From Populus alba (Eukaryota; Streptophyta; Magnoliopsida; Malpighiales; Salicaceae), in NCBI RefSeq assembly GCF_005239225.2, contig NC_133297.1, positions 20,634,147 to 20,698,146 on the forward strand: DNA of 64,000 nucleotides, in the 5' to 3' direction. The position numbers and the translations under genes are program-made. The notes beneath the pieces are model-generated. The model was not told the origin of the DNA, did not search any database, and worked only from the letters and a program-made list of their open reading frames with translations. How positions within the stretch are numbered: the stretch's first letter is position 1; the number at the start of each line of letters is the position of its first letter. Of the stretch, positions 23,591 to 36,333 are shown piece after piece.

Positions 23591-25396
23591 ACTTTAAATA
23601 TTATTAACAAAGGATTTTTTTATATTTAAATCAAACCTTAACGGATAATCATAAATTAATTATAATATCCATTTTATATTTTCAAACATGAGAAAGATGC
23701 AATTTTTTGTTTTTCTTATGAAAATATGCTTGGAAACCTTTTAGGATTTGGTTGCATGCACAAAAACAAAATATTTTTTTTGTTTTATTTTTTTTTAGTT
23801 TTCAAATTTTTTTTTAAGAAAGTTTAAAAGAAAATCGGGTTTTTTAATACTCGATATGTATCTTACAATGCAAATATATAGCCCGATATTATACAAAATT
23901 GTTGGAAACATGCGAGAAAATCACAAATATTTTGAAATGACCATTGTAAATTTTTTGGATTTTTTTTTATTTTTTAATTATATATATTATTATTATTAAA
24001 TATAAATTGGGTCGGACTCAGCCTAGCTATCTAGGCTAGGTCGACATGAGTCTAGCTCGACTAAGTCAGTGTGGGCTGACTGACGGCCTAACAGACTCTT
24101 TTTTTTTTGGGCGGGCTAGGTCCAACGCAACCACATGAGCTGGGCTGAAGTGAGCCCACCCCACTGTGCAAATTAATTATGCCACCACTACATACAAATT
24201 TTGCATGCAGTAGTTAGCGGGGATGAGATGTGAAAAAGAAGAACATAAAGACAAGGGGGAAGGCTTACCTAGCCGGAAAAGTGGCTAGCCACTTTCTTGA
24301 TGGTGTTGGGTAACTTGACGTGTGACTAGTGAAAGCAATGACAACAAAAACATGGCAAAAAAAAGGGAAGGAAAGACAGGGGAGAGGAAGGAGAAAAAAA
24401 GACTAGGGAGAAGCTGGTTTTTTGACCGACTTTAGCTTCTGATTTTTTTGTACTTAGACCATGGGATCCACCTTTATTTATAGGGACGTAAGATGAATAT
24501 TTTATCTTTAATGATGCCAAATCATGGCCCTTTATTCAACTCCAAAGTATCCCAACCGTTAGCTCAGAGGGACCGTCATGAATCGCCAAATTTAACAGTT
24601 GAAGGTTGCCTAAGTAGGCCTTTTTTGGTTAGCGTCACGATCGTTGTATTGTCAATCGACCATAAAAGACCATACCAGGGTGTAGTCAAATGTTAGACAA
24701 TTATTTTTATCCAAGTTTTGTCAAATTTGATAGAGTGATGAAGCATTAAATGCCATTGAAAAATAGCCCCTTAAGTATTCTTTCAGGTGAAAATTAAAGA
24801 AAATGATGAACAGTAACCAAAATGGTGTTGTGTTGATAAAGTTCAATTTAGTCATTTGATTTGTGATTTCTCTTAATTACACTATTGATTGGCTTCAAAC
24901 TTCTAAATTTATGCAATTTTGCCCCTGCTAAACTTCATTTTCAGCCCTAAATTCTAGCGCCTTTTTCACATTAGATCTTGGTCTTGGACTTCTTTAATTT
25001 AGCTTGTAATTAACCATTAAACTTTCAAATCTCTTCAATTTCACCCATGATTTCATTCAATTTTTTCCCCATAGTTCGACATCTTTTATATAAAGGTCAC
25101 TGACTTAAAATTTCTTTAATTTAGCCTTTAATTGACCATAAAACTTTAATCTTATTGCGATTTTACCCATGATTTGAACCAATTGACTTTGTTAAAATTA
25201 AATTTGGTATCCTAAAATTCTAATCCTCTCAATTAAGCCCAAAATAAGCTCCCAAACTTAATTTTCACCATTAAATCTCTAATAAAATTAATTTGACCCA
25301 TTTAATGTAACATTCCCATTCCCAGGATCAAACAACGCAATTATACCAATGAAAATTACGGGTCATTTTTTTTTTCTACTGAAATTTTGGTAGTCT
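23591..25396 (-). repeat. Probable Tat/Ogre-type LTR sequence, part 2, minus orientation
   Basis: It resembles the inverse of parts of the LTR at 49698-51994: the GGGCTGGGCT/CTAGGTC lineage-name-like runs near 24000-24160, and the repeated short phrases on TTTAATTTAGCTT/AACTTTCAA near 24970-25280 that mirror the TTAATTG/GAAATT phrases at 49920-50410. No conserved protein is seen. It joins part 1 across the solo LTR. Confidence 0.45.
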
Positions 25397-25923
25397 CTAT
25401 AACGACTCGACTTTTTCAAAGCCAAAATCGATGGATTTGTTTTATTTATTTAAGTTGTCGATACTTCTCACAATGACATCAAACGAATATAATTTTTGTA
25501 AATCAACATTCTCATGAGATGGATACTCAATGCATATGCCTATAATATTATATTTTCATATTCCTAAATTTACATTACTTCATATTGACATACTCATGAG
25601 TTTGCATTCTTATTCTAGTCTTGTTATCAACATGAGTTTATACATGAGTGTCAAATGACAATTTTACACAGCTAGTACTTTCTTTCATACGATCCTTATA
25701 TGAATTCACAACACAACATCCTCATAAAAACGAGTACCACATAAATATATTCATGACATCGTATCTACATGTTCGCACATCCACATCCATGTTCCGTTAC
25801 AGTTTTCATTACAAGTCCTTACAAAAGTGCCAAATGGCAAATATTCAACATAACACATAATTAAGACATACAATTATATAGCACCTTTCAAAATATGTGA
25901 ACCCGTGGAATGATTTTCCTACG
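25397..25923 (-). repeat. Divergent Tekay-like LTR, left part, minus orientation
   Basis: TATAACGACTCGACTTTTTCAAAGCC resembles the start TGTAACAACCCGGCTTTCCAAGCCC of the solo LTR, and later CGTGGAATGATTTTCCTACG matches its CCCGTGTATCGGGTTTCCTAG block. The LTR is interrupted at 25924 by the composite unit and resumes at 35449. Confidence 0.6.
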
Positions 25924-25928
25924 CACCT
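25924..25928. repeat. Target-site duplication CACCT, left copy
   Basis: CACCT precedes TGTAACAACCC at 25929 and is repeated at 35444-35448 after GGGTGTTTACA, bracketing the Tekay-type unit. Confidence 0.85.
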
Positions 25929-27479
25929 TGTAACAACCCGGCTTTCCAAGCCCAAGACAACATTATTTATTTTATATATATATATATATACTTAATACAC
26001 ATGGTGTCGGCAATCAGTGAATATGAATCCTCACATCATCAAAATACAATCCATACAATCAACATTTCATTTAAAAGTGATTCTTACACAAACACGTAAT
26101 ATTAAGGTTGTATGATTTGAAGTTCATATTAAAAATATATACATAGACATGAGTTTGCATTCCTATCCTACTAATAACCATCACAATTTTAAACAAAAAG
26201 GATCTAATAAAAGTTATACATTCAGTACATTGATCCATACAAAATACATTGTGATTTAGAATGCATCTACATAGTTCCTTGCAAAAGTAGGTTCCCGAGT
26301 ATCCGGTTTCCTAGACATCTCGTTGGTGTGACGTCCCTGCAGTAGTACAAAACATTTAAGAGAATGCAAATACTTAATAATAATAATAATGGTAACTAAC
26401 GGTGTGGCAGTTAAATGAAGCATTAACATTTATAATTTCTTCATGTATTTGATATAACAGCTAGTAGTACATATAGATACAGAAGTTTTCGGATGTCATT
26501 CACCGAAACTAATCATTCATTTGTCCCGACCATTCGTTCGGATGCCATAGCGAAGGCTGTGTCGTTGCCGATCCAGAATTGGCAGCAGAAACTGGGTCGT
26601 TGCCGATTTCTGTATCGGCAGCGAAGACTGCGTCGCTGCTGATCTAGAATCGGCAGCGGAAACTGTGTCGCTGCCGAATTCTGTATCGGCAGCGAAAACT
26701 GGGTCACTGCCGATTTCTGTATCGGCAGCGAAGACTACGTCGCTGCCAATCTAGAATCGGCAACGAAAATTGCATCGCTGCCGATTTCTACATCGGCAGC
26801 GAAATCATTCCTTTATCCCGGCCATCCAACCGAATGCCATTAGCCGAAGCTAATCATCCCTTTATCCCGGCCATCCATGCAGATGCCATTAGCCAAAGCT
26901 AATCATCCCTTTATCTCGGCCATCCAACCGGATGCCATTAGTCGAAGCTAATCATTCCTTTATCCCGACTATCCATTCAGATGCCATTAGCCGAAGCTAA
27001 TCAACCATTTGTCAACATTTAAACGTTCGACAAATCTAATATCGGTTCTAACAATATGATAATACTCAAGTTAAAATATTTCAATATTCAACGTATGAAA
27101 AGAACAGGTGCAAGTCACCTACCTGCTCCACCTGTGGGTTGTTCCTGTCTTGATGATGGTCCAATCCCGACCGCACCACCTAAGACATCAATGGTCACAA
27201 ATCAGCACAATTGTATTTATTTTATTTTTGAATCATATTCATCATCACACTTATTTCAAGAGTTCATATGTTCACATTCAAGTGTTCTATATTTTACACC
27301 ATCATATCATGAAATTGTTACTAGCATTTAAGTCATTCCTGCCTAGGAGGCTTATTGTAGAAATCGGCAGTGAGAACTGAGTCATCGTTTCCCTCTCTCT
27401 CTCTCTATATATATAGATATATTTATTTGGGTGTTTACACTCTATATATATATAGATAATTTTCATTTGGGTGTTTACA
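25929..27479 (-). repeat. LTR with promoter region deleted, minus orientation
   Basis: Both termini are intact (TGTAACAACCC and GGGTGTTTACA), but compared with 20591-23585 about 1.5 kb is missing at 27378-27382, removing the 76-bp array, the leader and the TATA box. The U3 end has a tandem copy of the first 45 bp or so, like the LTR at 33604. It holds hairpin repeats (26565-26810) and four 49-bp units of the CGGCCATCC/GATGCCATTAGCCGAAGC type (26811-27010). Confidence 0.85.
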
Positions 27480-28583
27480 TATTGAAATATTTTAACTTGA
27501 GTATTATCATATTGTTAGAACCGATATTAGATTTGTCGAACGTTTAAATGTTGACAAATGGTTGATTAGCTTCGGTTAATGGCATCCAAATGGATGGCCG
27601 GGATTAAGGGATGATTAGCTTCGGCTAATGGCATTTGCATGGATGGCCGGGATAAAGGGATGATTAGCTTCGGCTAATGGCATCCGCATGGATGGCCGGG
27701 ATAAAGGAATGATTTCACTGCCGATGCAGAAATCGGCAGCGACGCAGTTTCCACTGCCGATTCTGGATCGGCAGCGACGCAGTCTTCGCTGCCCATACAG
27801 AAATCGGCAGCGACCTAGTTTTCGCTGCCGATACAGAAATCGACAGCGACGCAGTTTCCGCTGCCAATTCTGGATCGGCAGTGACGCAATCTTCGCTGCC
27901 GATACAGAAATCGGCAGCGACCCAGTTTCTGCTGCCGATTCTGGATCGGCAGCGACGCAGCCTTCGCTATGGCATCCGGATGCATGGTCAGGAAAAATGA
28001 ATGATTAGTTTCAGCGAATGACATCCGAAAACTTGTGTATCTATATGTACTACTAGCTGTTATATCAAATACATGAAGAAATTATAAATGTTAATGCTTT
28101 ATTTAACTGCCAGACCGTTAGTTACCATTATTTTTATTATTAAGTTTTTGCATTCTCTTAAATGTTTTGTACTGCTGCAGGGACGTCACACTAACGAGAT
28201 ATCTAGGAAACCCGATACTCGGGAACCTACTTTTGCAAGGAACTATGTAGATGCATTCTAAATCACAATGTATTTTGTATGGATCAATGTACTGAATGTA
28301 TAACTTTTATTAGATCCTTTTTGTTTAAAATTGTGATGGTTATTAGTAGGATAGGAATGCAAACTCATGTCTATGTATATATTTTTAATATGAACTTCAA
28401 ATCATACAACCTTAATATTACGTGTTTGTGTAAGAATCACTTTTAAATGAAATGTTGATTGTATGGATTGTATTTTGATGATGTGAGGATTCAGATTCAC
28501 TGATTGCCGACACCATGTGTATTAAGTATATATATAAAAAAAAATTTACTGTTGTCTTGGGCTTGGAAAGCCGGGTTGTTACA
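27480..28583 (+). repeat. 5' LTR of the Tekay body, 3' part only
   Basis: It starts abruptly at TATTGAAATATTTTAACTTGAG, equivalent to 14388 in the solo LTR, right against the terminal TTTACA of the minus LTR. It ends GGGTTGTTACA at 28583. It carries 49-bp units (27550-27715), hairpin repeats (27715-27965) and the acceptor-like CTGCTGCAG|GGACG near 28178. Confidence 0.85.
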
Positions 28584-28585
28584 GT

Positions 28586-28597
28586 TGGTATCAAAGC
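28586..28597 (+). other. Primer-binding site, initiator tRNA-Met
   Basis: TGGTATCAAAGC, two bases after the LTR end, differs at one base from the usual TGGTATCAGAGC used by chromoviruses. Confidence 0.85.
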
Positions 28598-28653
28598 ACT
28601 TGGTATGGATCCTGAGGATCATTAATAAATGTGTTGTTGCGATGAATTTCAGG

Positions 28654-30082
28654 ATGGTACGCACCCGACAAGGGACACGAACTGAGCCGCCCTCCTTAGA
28701 AAGGAGGGGCATGAACTGAGGTGCCCAAGGTTGGCAAGACGAAGATCCCTTGGATGATATGGCATCTCATGCTCCGATAATACCACCCGAAACCTTGCAA
28801 GGGGAAGATACGGTGGCGGGGGAAGGCCCGAGGCCTAATCAGAAAGAGGGAACACCCCCAATCACAACTGAGCAGCGAGAAAGATCAGAAGCATAACCAT
28901 CTACTGTTCCAACTGGTGTGCCCCCACAATATGTAGATGCGGGACTCCTTGTACAAATAGTTAAAGCAGTGATGGAAGGCATGGCTAGTTCAACGGCACA
29001 AACAACTCCCACCATGCAGATTCCACCAGCAGCCCCTATGACTAGCATGACCATGGATAATGTGGTGCCACTGGTGCGACTAGTCAAGAGTAGAAGGGAA
29101 ATGGGCTGTGAACCGTATATGGGGGAAAAAGATGCAGAGATAGCTGGAAGATGGATCAGGAAGGTAGAAAAGACAATGATTCAAATAAGCATACCCGAGG
29201 GTTTGAGGGTAAATTGTGCAACCCAGTTATTGTCTGATAGGGCCATGACATGGTGGGAAACAGTTCAGCTGAGGCGTGCAACTGAGACACTAACTTGGAA
29301 TGACTTCAAGATAGAGTTTGAGAATCAGTTTTATTCCAAGTATCATCGTAAGGTGAAAGAACAAGAGTTCTTGGCATTAAGACAGGGTGATATGTCAGTA
29401 TTGGAGTACGAAAGGAGATTCCATGACCTCTCATTGTTCGCCCCACATTATGTGCCGACAGAGGAACATAGATGGTTTACGACAGGATTTGAGACAAGGA
29501 TTGATCGCTCTGCGATTTAAATCGGTGAGGGAGTTAATTGAGGCTGCACAAGCTCTGGAGGTGTGTATTGGAGAAAGCCAATGGGGGTATCAGGGTATAA
29601 GTAAAAAGAGAGATGGGGACTATTTTAGCGGCAGACCACCGCACCCGAAGAAAGGAAAAAGTGGAGTGTTTGAGCAGTACGGAAAAAAAGGGAGTTTGAT
29701 ATTACCGCCTCACCAGCAGTCAAGTGGGGGAGTGATGGTTGGACAGTCGCACTCGAGGGAAAACTCTTCTACTGGGGCCGGTGACTGCAAGGGTGTGGAC
29801 TATCCTTTTTGTCTAAAGTGTGGACAAAAACACCCTGGGGACTGCTCAGTTTCCCCCGGGCGATGTTTTGTGTGTAGAGGAGAGGGTCATAGGTGGAGGA
29901 ACTGCCAGTATCTTAGTCAAGGGTGTCATTACTGTGGTGGAAGAGGTCATTACAAGAGGGATTGCCCCAAAAGGAACACCGGACAAGTACAGAGCTACAG
30001 ACAACCCAGTCAGAGCCACCAACAGTCAGTCACCGTTAATAGGCCAGTGAGATCTTCTCAATCAAGGGCAAACTCCAGTTGA
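28654..30082 (+). pseudogene. gag: Tekay gag (capsid/nucleocapsid), broken
   Basis: The start at 28654 (MVRTRQGTRTEPP) fits the usual basic N-terminus. In-frame stops occur at 28717-28719 and near 28893. The capsid region is at 28918-29520 (MTWWETVQ, YHRKVKEQEFLALRQGDMSV), with a frameshift near 29485 into ALRFKSVRELIEAAQALE. Zinc knuckles follow at about 29810-29970: CLKCGQKHPGDC, CFVCRGEGHRWRNC and CHYCGGRGHYKRDC. The last two are CX2CX4HX4C RNA-binding motifs. A TGA at 30080-30082 ends this part. Confidence 0.9.
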
Positions 30083-33000
30083 GGGAAGCCAAGGGCACAA
30101 AATGATCGGATCCCGGGGAGGGTCTTCCACCTGACACAGGAGGTGGCCAGGGCTGCATCGGATGTGGTGGTAGGTACACTACTATTGAATGATTTTAATG
30201 TGCATGTGTTGTTTGATCCGGGTGCCACCCACTCATTCATTGCTAAGAGAATTGTCACTAAATTGAGAAAGGAAGTAGAAATATTAGAGAAGGGGTTTGT
30301 AATTGGAACTCCAATGGGAAACACAGTTGAAACAAATATTGTATATGTGAATGTGGGGGTTAGTTTATCCGGGTATGAAACAGAAGTAGACTTGATTCCT
30401 TTAGAGCTACATGATTTTGACATAATACTAGGCATGGATTGGTTGAGTAAATACAAGGCTCTAATAGATTGTTATGCTAAAACTGTTACTTTCCAAACAC
30501 CTAAGGGCGAGAAAATGACTTTTGAAGGAGAGAGAGTTCTCAAACTGAATGCTTTAATATCGGTGGTAACAGCCCAAAAGCTTTTAAGAAAGGGATGTAT
30601 GGGATACCCACATACATCTTAAACTCTGATGATGAAGGTCCACGATTCAAGGATATTCCTGTGGTGAAGGATTTTCCAGATGTGTTTCCCGAAGAACTAC
30701 CAGGACTACCCCCGAAGAGAGAGGTAGAGGTGTCTATAGACACTCTTCCTAGAGTCCCACCCATAGCCCAACAACCATATCAGATGGCTCCAGCAGAACT
30801 GAACGAGTTAAAGACCCAATTACAGGAATTATTAGACAAAGGGTTCATACGGCCCAATAATTCTCCTTGGGGAGTACCGGTCCTATTTGTAAGAAAGAAG
30901 GATGGAACCCATAGACTTTGTATTGACTATCGACAGTTGAAAAAAATAACAATGAAAAACAAGTATCCGTTACCTCGAATAGATGATTTGTTCGACCAAC
31001 TAAAGGGAGCGAGGGCATTTTCGAAGATAGATCTGAGATTAGGGTACTATCAGATGAAGATTAAAGAGGCAGATGTAGCAAAGACCGCACTTAGAACTCG
31101 TTACGGACACTATGAATTTTTGGTGTTACCGTTCGGGTTGACGAACGCCCCAGCCCTCTTCATAGATTTGATGAATCGGGTTTTCCAACCATACCTGGAT
31201 AAGTTTGTGGTGTTATTCATTGATGATATACTGGTATACTCGAATTCTTTCGAGGAGCATGAAGAACACCTGAGACAAACCTTACAAACCTTAAGAGATC
31301 ACCAGTTATATGCAAAACTGAGTAAATGTGAATTTTGGCTGAAGAGAGTGACGTTTCTGGGACATGTCATTTCAGCCGAAGGTGTTTTTGTTGACCCCCA
31401 AAAGGTCGAAGCAGTCTTGAAATGGGAAAGACCGATTTTGGTCACTGAAATACGTAGTTTTCTGGGACTTGCAGGATACTATCAAAGGTTTTTCCCTGAT
31501 TGCAACCCCTTTGACCCAACTAACTAGGAAGGATAAGAAATGGGAGTGGTCAGAAGAATGCGAGAAAAGCTTCCAAGAATTGAAGAGGAGGCTCACCACT
31601 GCTCTAGTGTTAACCCTTCCCTCAGGGACCGAGGGATATGTGGTATATAGTGATGCCTCGGGGAAGGGATTGGGGTGTGTTTTGATGCAACATGGGAAGG
31701 TGATCGCCTATGCATCAAGGCAATTAAAGACTCATGAGGTGAACTACCCGGTGCACGACCTGGAGTTGGCAGCTGTAGTATTTGCCTTGAGGATATGGAG
31801 ACACTATTTGTATGAGTCTCAAACCCAAATTTTTACTGATCATAAGAGCCTAAAGTATCTGATGTTGCAAAAGGAGTTGAACATGCGACAAAGAAGGTGG
31901 ATAGAGCTCATTAAGGATTATGATTGCACCATAGAATACCACCCGGGGAAAGCAAACGTGGTGGCAGATGCCCTCAGTCGCAAAAAGAAAGCCTCCTTAG
32001 GAAGCTTAACTGTGGGAAAGGAGTGGCAATTGGCAGAATTAAAAGAGTTGGGTGCAGATTTGGGAATTGATGCAAGAGGTGGGTTAGTAGCCCAATTAGT
32101 GGTGTGACCAACGTATCGAGAACAAATACTACATGCCCAATTCCATGACAAGGTGGGGTCCAAGATTAGAAAGAATGTGGAGGCCGGGGTAGAAATGAAA
32201 TTCCGAGTAGCGGATGATGGGTCCTTGATGATGGGACAACGGTTGTATATGCCTAATGACGAAACAGTCAAACGAATGGTTCTATAAGAAACACATGAGT
32301 CAAAGTTCTCCATACATTCTGGTAGCACTAAGATGTATCGAGACCTAAAACACCTCTATTGGTGGGCTAATATGAAAAGGGAAATAGCTGAGTATGTGTC
32401 AAAGTGTGGGATATGTCAACAAGTCAAGGTTGAACACCAAAGGCCTGCGGGACCATTACAACCATTACAAATTCCAGAATGGAAGTGGGAGATGATCACC
32501 ATGGATTTCGTGTCAGGATTTCCCAAAGGGAGGAAAGGAAATGATGCGATATGGGTCATCGTAGATCGGTTGATGAAATCCGTACTATTCTTGCCTATAA
32601 AGATGACCAACTCGGTGGACAAGCTTGCCAAAATCTATATAAATGAGGTGGTATGACTTCATGGGATTCCGATGTCCCTTGTATCGGATCGAGATCCAAG
32701 GTTCACCTCTCGACTTTGGCCGAGCATACAACATGCCTTGGGGACAAGATTGGACATAAGCACTGCGTTTCATCCTCAAATGGACGGCCAATCAGAAAGA
32801 GTCATACAAGTCTTGGAAGGCCTATTACGGGCCTGTGTGCTAGAATTTGGTGGAAACTGGGAGGAACACATGGCATTGGTGGAGTTCACGTATAACAATA
32901 GTCATCAAGCCACAATAGGGATGGCCCCGTATGAAGCCTTGTATGGTAGGAGGTGCAGAACTCCTTTGTGTTGGGAGAAATTGGGGACCGAAAGTTATAT

Positions 33001-33567
33001 GGCGCAGAGTTGGTCCAAGTCACCACGGAGAAAGTGAGAGCTATCAGGGATCGCATCAAAGCCGCACAAGATAGAGAGAAGAAGTATGCCGATGTGAGGA
33101 GAAGACCTCTCGAGTTCAGTACGGGGGACCAGGTGTTCCTGAAGGTAGCCCCATGGAAGAACATGTTACGGTTTGGATTGAAAGGGCAGTTAACTCCCCG
33201 CTTCATCGGACCCTTTAAAATCTTACAACGAGTAGGACCAGTAGCCTACAAGGTGGACTTGCCCCCACAGTTAGCCAAGGTCCATGAAGTATTCCATGTC
33301 TCCTTGTTAAGGAAGGATGACGTGGACCCCGCCCGAGTTCTGCCCCAGGTTCCAGTAGAAGTCAAGGAAGACTTAACACTAGAATTGAGGCCCATAAGGA
33401 TACTAGATCAGGAAGTGAAGGAGCTATGGAGCAAAAAGATCCCTATCGTCAAAATCTTATGGCGAAATGCTCAAGTAGAAGAGGAAACTTGAGAGAGGGA
33501 GGCTGAGATGAGGAAAAAGTACCCCAATTTATTTGAACTACCAGGTATGGAGTGTGAAACTTCTTAA
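30083..33567 (+). pseudogene. pol: Tekay pol: protease, RT, RNase H, integrase, chromodomain; broken
   Basis: The protease has LFDPGATHSF and DIILGMDWL. A frameshift near 30600 leads into RT ([11 protein letters not shown] at about 31205-31240, the YxDD-type site). Another near 31490 leads into RNase H ([39 protein letters not shown]). Integrase keeps its HHCC finger (IHSG ... CGICQQ) and the D, D, E residues in ITMDFVSGFP, LVSDRDPRFTS and GQSERVIQVLE. After a frameshift near 33000 come a GPF motif (RFIGPFKIL) and a chromodomain of Tekay type (PIRILDQEVKELWSKKIP, VKILWRNAQVEEET). Stops are at 32105, 32285, 32652 and 33490, the last inside the chromodomain. The reading ends at 33565-33567. Confidence 0.93.
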
Positions 33568-33588
33568 ATTTCGAGGACGAAATTCATA

Positions 33589-33603
33589 TTTAGGAGGGTA
33601 GAA
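33589..33603 (+). other. Polypurine tract
   Basis: TTTAGGAGGGTAGAA abuts the LTR start TGTAAACACCC at 33604. It primes plus-strand DNA synthesis. Confidence 0.75.
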
Positions 33604-35323
33604 TGTAAACACCCAAATGAAAATTATCTATATAGATATATATAGAGTGTAAACACCCAAATGAGTATATCTATATATATAGAGAGAGAGAGGGAAACGA
33701 TGACTCAGTTTTCGCTGCCGATTCTGGATCGGCAGCGACCTAGTTTTCGCTGCAGATACAGAAATCGGCAGCGATACAGTTTCTGCTGCCGATTTCTAGA
33801 TCGGCAGCGAAACAGTTTTCACTGCCGAGGCAAAAATCAGCAGCGATGCAGTGTTCGTTGTCGATTTCTCAATCGACAACAACGTAGAGCTGGGAGGGAG
33901 GGGTAAAACCAGTTTTAGATAGGCCAAAACAAGGATAAGAATACATCTAAACCAACCCCCAAACAACCCACTTCATTTGATGAGGAGTATAAATAGAAGG
34001 TGGAGAGAAAGGATGACCCATCTTCTTCCAAAAACAACAGTTGCATGTCATTCTTCTCTCCCTCTTTCACAACAGAAACTTAAATCAAACCAGAAGAGAG
34101 TGCTTGTAAACGTGAGAGGGAAAGATGAGACCTTGAGAGAAAAGTGGACAGCTGCCTAAAGGAAAGGAAAAAGAGGGCTGGAAAACGTGAGAAGAAGGAG
34201 GAGGAGGAGAACCAGCAGGAGAGGAGAAAAGAATAGTGTCAAACCCTCCTCAAACTTAGTTAAATTCAGAAGGTATGGGTCATGAAACTCCCTTCCTCTT
34301 CCCCTTAAGACCAGAAATGGAAATGAAGAAGAAAACCCTAAGAAAAATTGATCTAAGATCTAAGCCAGCTGTGAAGGAAACTGAAATTAACTAGGAGAAC
34401 AAGGCAACTGAAGTGAAATGAAGCCAATTTCAGAACATCTAACAAAGAAAAAAAAAATAAAAATGGAAATAACAAATCATGGTAGAGGGCTGGCTTTAGC
34501 TATGGGGTGGGCCAGCATGCATGTGTGTTTCTGCTGGGGTTTTACTATGCTGAAATTTATGTTTTCTGTTGGGGTTTGTTGAAAGATTATAGGTTGTAAT
34601 TGATGTGTTTTGCTGGGGTTTTGTTAGGCTGAAATTGATGTGTTCTATTGGGGTTTTATTGTGCTGAAATTAATGTGATTTGCTGTAATGTTGTTGTGCT
34701 GAAATTAATGTGTTCTGCTGGAATTTATTGAAAGATTATATGCTGTAATTGATGGTTTTCCATGTGTGTGTTATGCTGGAATTTTGTTGAAGAATTATGT
34801 GCTGAAATTGATGGTTCTGAATTGTGAGTTGTGCAGCGAAATTCTATTTCGCTGCCGAAACTGAGCTTTCTGCAGCGAATTAATATTCGCTACCGATTTG
34901 TGTGTTGTGCAGCGAAATTCTGTTTCGCTGCTGAAACTGAGCCTTCTGCAGCGAATTAATATTCGCTATCGATTTGTGTGTTGTGCAGCGAAATTCTGTT
35001 TCGCTGCCGCAATTGAACCTCTTGAATTCGCTGCCGATTTGTGTGTTGTGCAGCGAAATTCTGTTTCGCTGCCGCAACTGAACCTCCTGCAGCGAATTGA
35101 TATTCGCTGTCGATTTCTGTGTTGTGTAGCGAAATTCTGTTTTGCTGCCGAAACTGAACTTCCTGCAGCGAATTGATATTCGTTGCCGAGTTGTGCGTTG
35201 TGTAGCGAAACTGTGGCACCAACAACGATGCAGTTGTCGCTGCCGAACTGGCAGCCTGCGGCGAAACAGTTCTCGCTGCCAAATTAGGCAGCCCGCAGCG
35301 AACTAGTTCTCGCTGCCGATTTC
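33604..35323 (+). repeat. 3' LTR of the Tekay body, truncated
   Basis: Begins TGTAAACACCC, with the first 45 bp or so tandemly repeated (second start at 33649). Hairpin array at 33705-33895, TATAAATA at 33988-33995, 35-bp array at 34520-34790, 76-bp-type array at 34830-35200. It stops in a hairpin unit (35311-35336), where the sequence turns into an inverted U3 end. Confidence 0.85.
33988..33995 (+). promoter_or_regulatory. LTR TATA box
   Basis: TATAAATA after GATGAGGAG, equivalent to 12690-12697. Confidence 0.65.
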
Positions 35324-35443
35324 TGTACCGGCAGCGAAAACTGGGTCATCGTTTCCCTCTCTCTCTATATATACATAGATATATTCATTTGGGTGTTTAT
35401 ACTCTATATATATATATAGATAATTTTCATTTGGGTGTTTACA
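35324..35443 (-). repeat. Inverted U3 end of an LTR
   Basis: CGAAAACTGGGTCATCGTTTCCC...GGGTGTTTACA is the inverse of 33604-33720, including the duplicated first 45 bp. It ends exactly at the CACCT duplication (35444-35448). Confidence 0.85.
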
Positions 35444-35448
35444 CACCT
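35444..35448. repeat. Target-site duplication CACCT, right copy
   Basis: Matches 25924-25928. The host LTR reads on as TTGATTGTGTGATGTCCC, like GTTGGTGTGACGTCCC in the solo LTR. Confidence 0.85.
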
Positions 35449-36333
35449 TGATTGTGTGATGTCCCTATTATAAAAACAACATAGATACAAGAATTGTAAA
35501 TAATCTAAACATAATAATAACAACTAGAAGGACATTATCGTTACTTTTCGTTATCAACTAAAGGTGAGTACATTGTTTCATTCACCTCTCATATACATTG
35601 TTCAATCTTCATTATTTTGCTAGATATATTATCCTCATTCATATGCCCCAACCTCTCTATAAGAGTGGTAAGGCCAAAGTTTAATCTTTGATCGGGGTTA
35701 ATTACTTCACCTTAACTTGGTCATCCACCTTGGATGCTTTTAACCATAGCTAATCATAATATCTAAACTCAATCATCCATCTCGAATGTTGTTAACCAAA
35801 ACTAATCACATGAAGTCAAACCCATCATCTCTTATGAATATCATTAGCAAAAGTCAATCGTCATAATCAACTCGGTTATTTATCTAGGATGCCATTTACC
35901 AAAACTAATCATCAACTATAACCCGGTCATCCATTTCGGATGCCATTAGCCGAAGCTAGTCATCAAGCACAACCTGATTATCCATCTCGGATGCCATTAG
36001 CCAGCTAAAGCTAGTCATCAAGCACAAATTGGTCATCCATCTCGGATGCAATTAGCTGAAGTTAATCATCAATCACAATCAACATTCCATAATTGGTTTG
36101 ACATTCGTTAGCAACCTAATTTCAAAACAGCTCAATTAACATCTCATAGTTGGTTTAATATTCATCGCAATGCAATAATATATCCTCCTCAAACAAGTCA
36201 TTTCAGAATATTAACATTTTCATCATTGTTTCAACATTCATCAAGAACTTGATCAACTTTTCATAGTCGTTTAAACATTTGTTAAGAATTCAATCAAACA
36301 TTTCATTGTCATTTCATCATTCATCAATGATTC
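35449..36333 (-). repeat. Divergent Tekay-like LTR, right part
   Basis: Continues 25397-25923. It has four to five degenerate units like CGGATGCCATTAGCCGAAGCT (35870-36065) and the inverse of the ATGAAGTGTTTGATTGAATTCTTGATG block of 6660-6690, linking it to the divergent LTR at 4493-7299. It ends where a TGTAAATCCC start appears at 36334. Confidence 0.6.

Larger units (their letters stand above)
25929..35443. mobile_element. Composite Tekay-type (chromovirus) element with inverted body
   Basis: Outer ends TGTAAC...TTTACA with TSD CACCT show one net insertion in minus LTR orientation. Inside, the order is: minus LTR (25929-27479), plus LTR 3' part (27480-28583), initiator-Met primer site, gag, pol with chromodomain, polypurine tract, plus LTR (33604 to about 35323), and a minus U3 end (to 35443). 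The coding body is therefore inverted relative to the outer ends. See the findings for possible routes. Confidence 0.85.

Noticed and set aside
28839..29087. Minus-strand ORF over the Tekay gag
   Set aside because: It is the antisense shadow of a well-supported gag frame.
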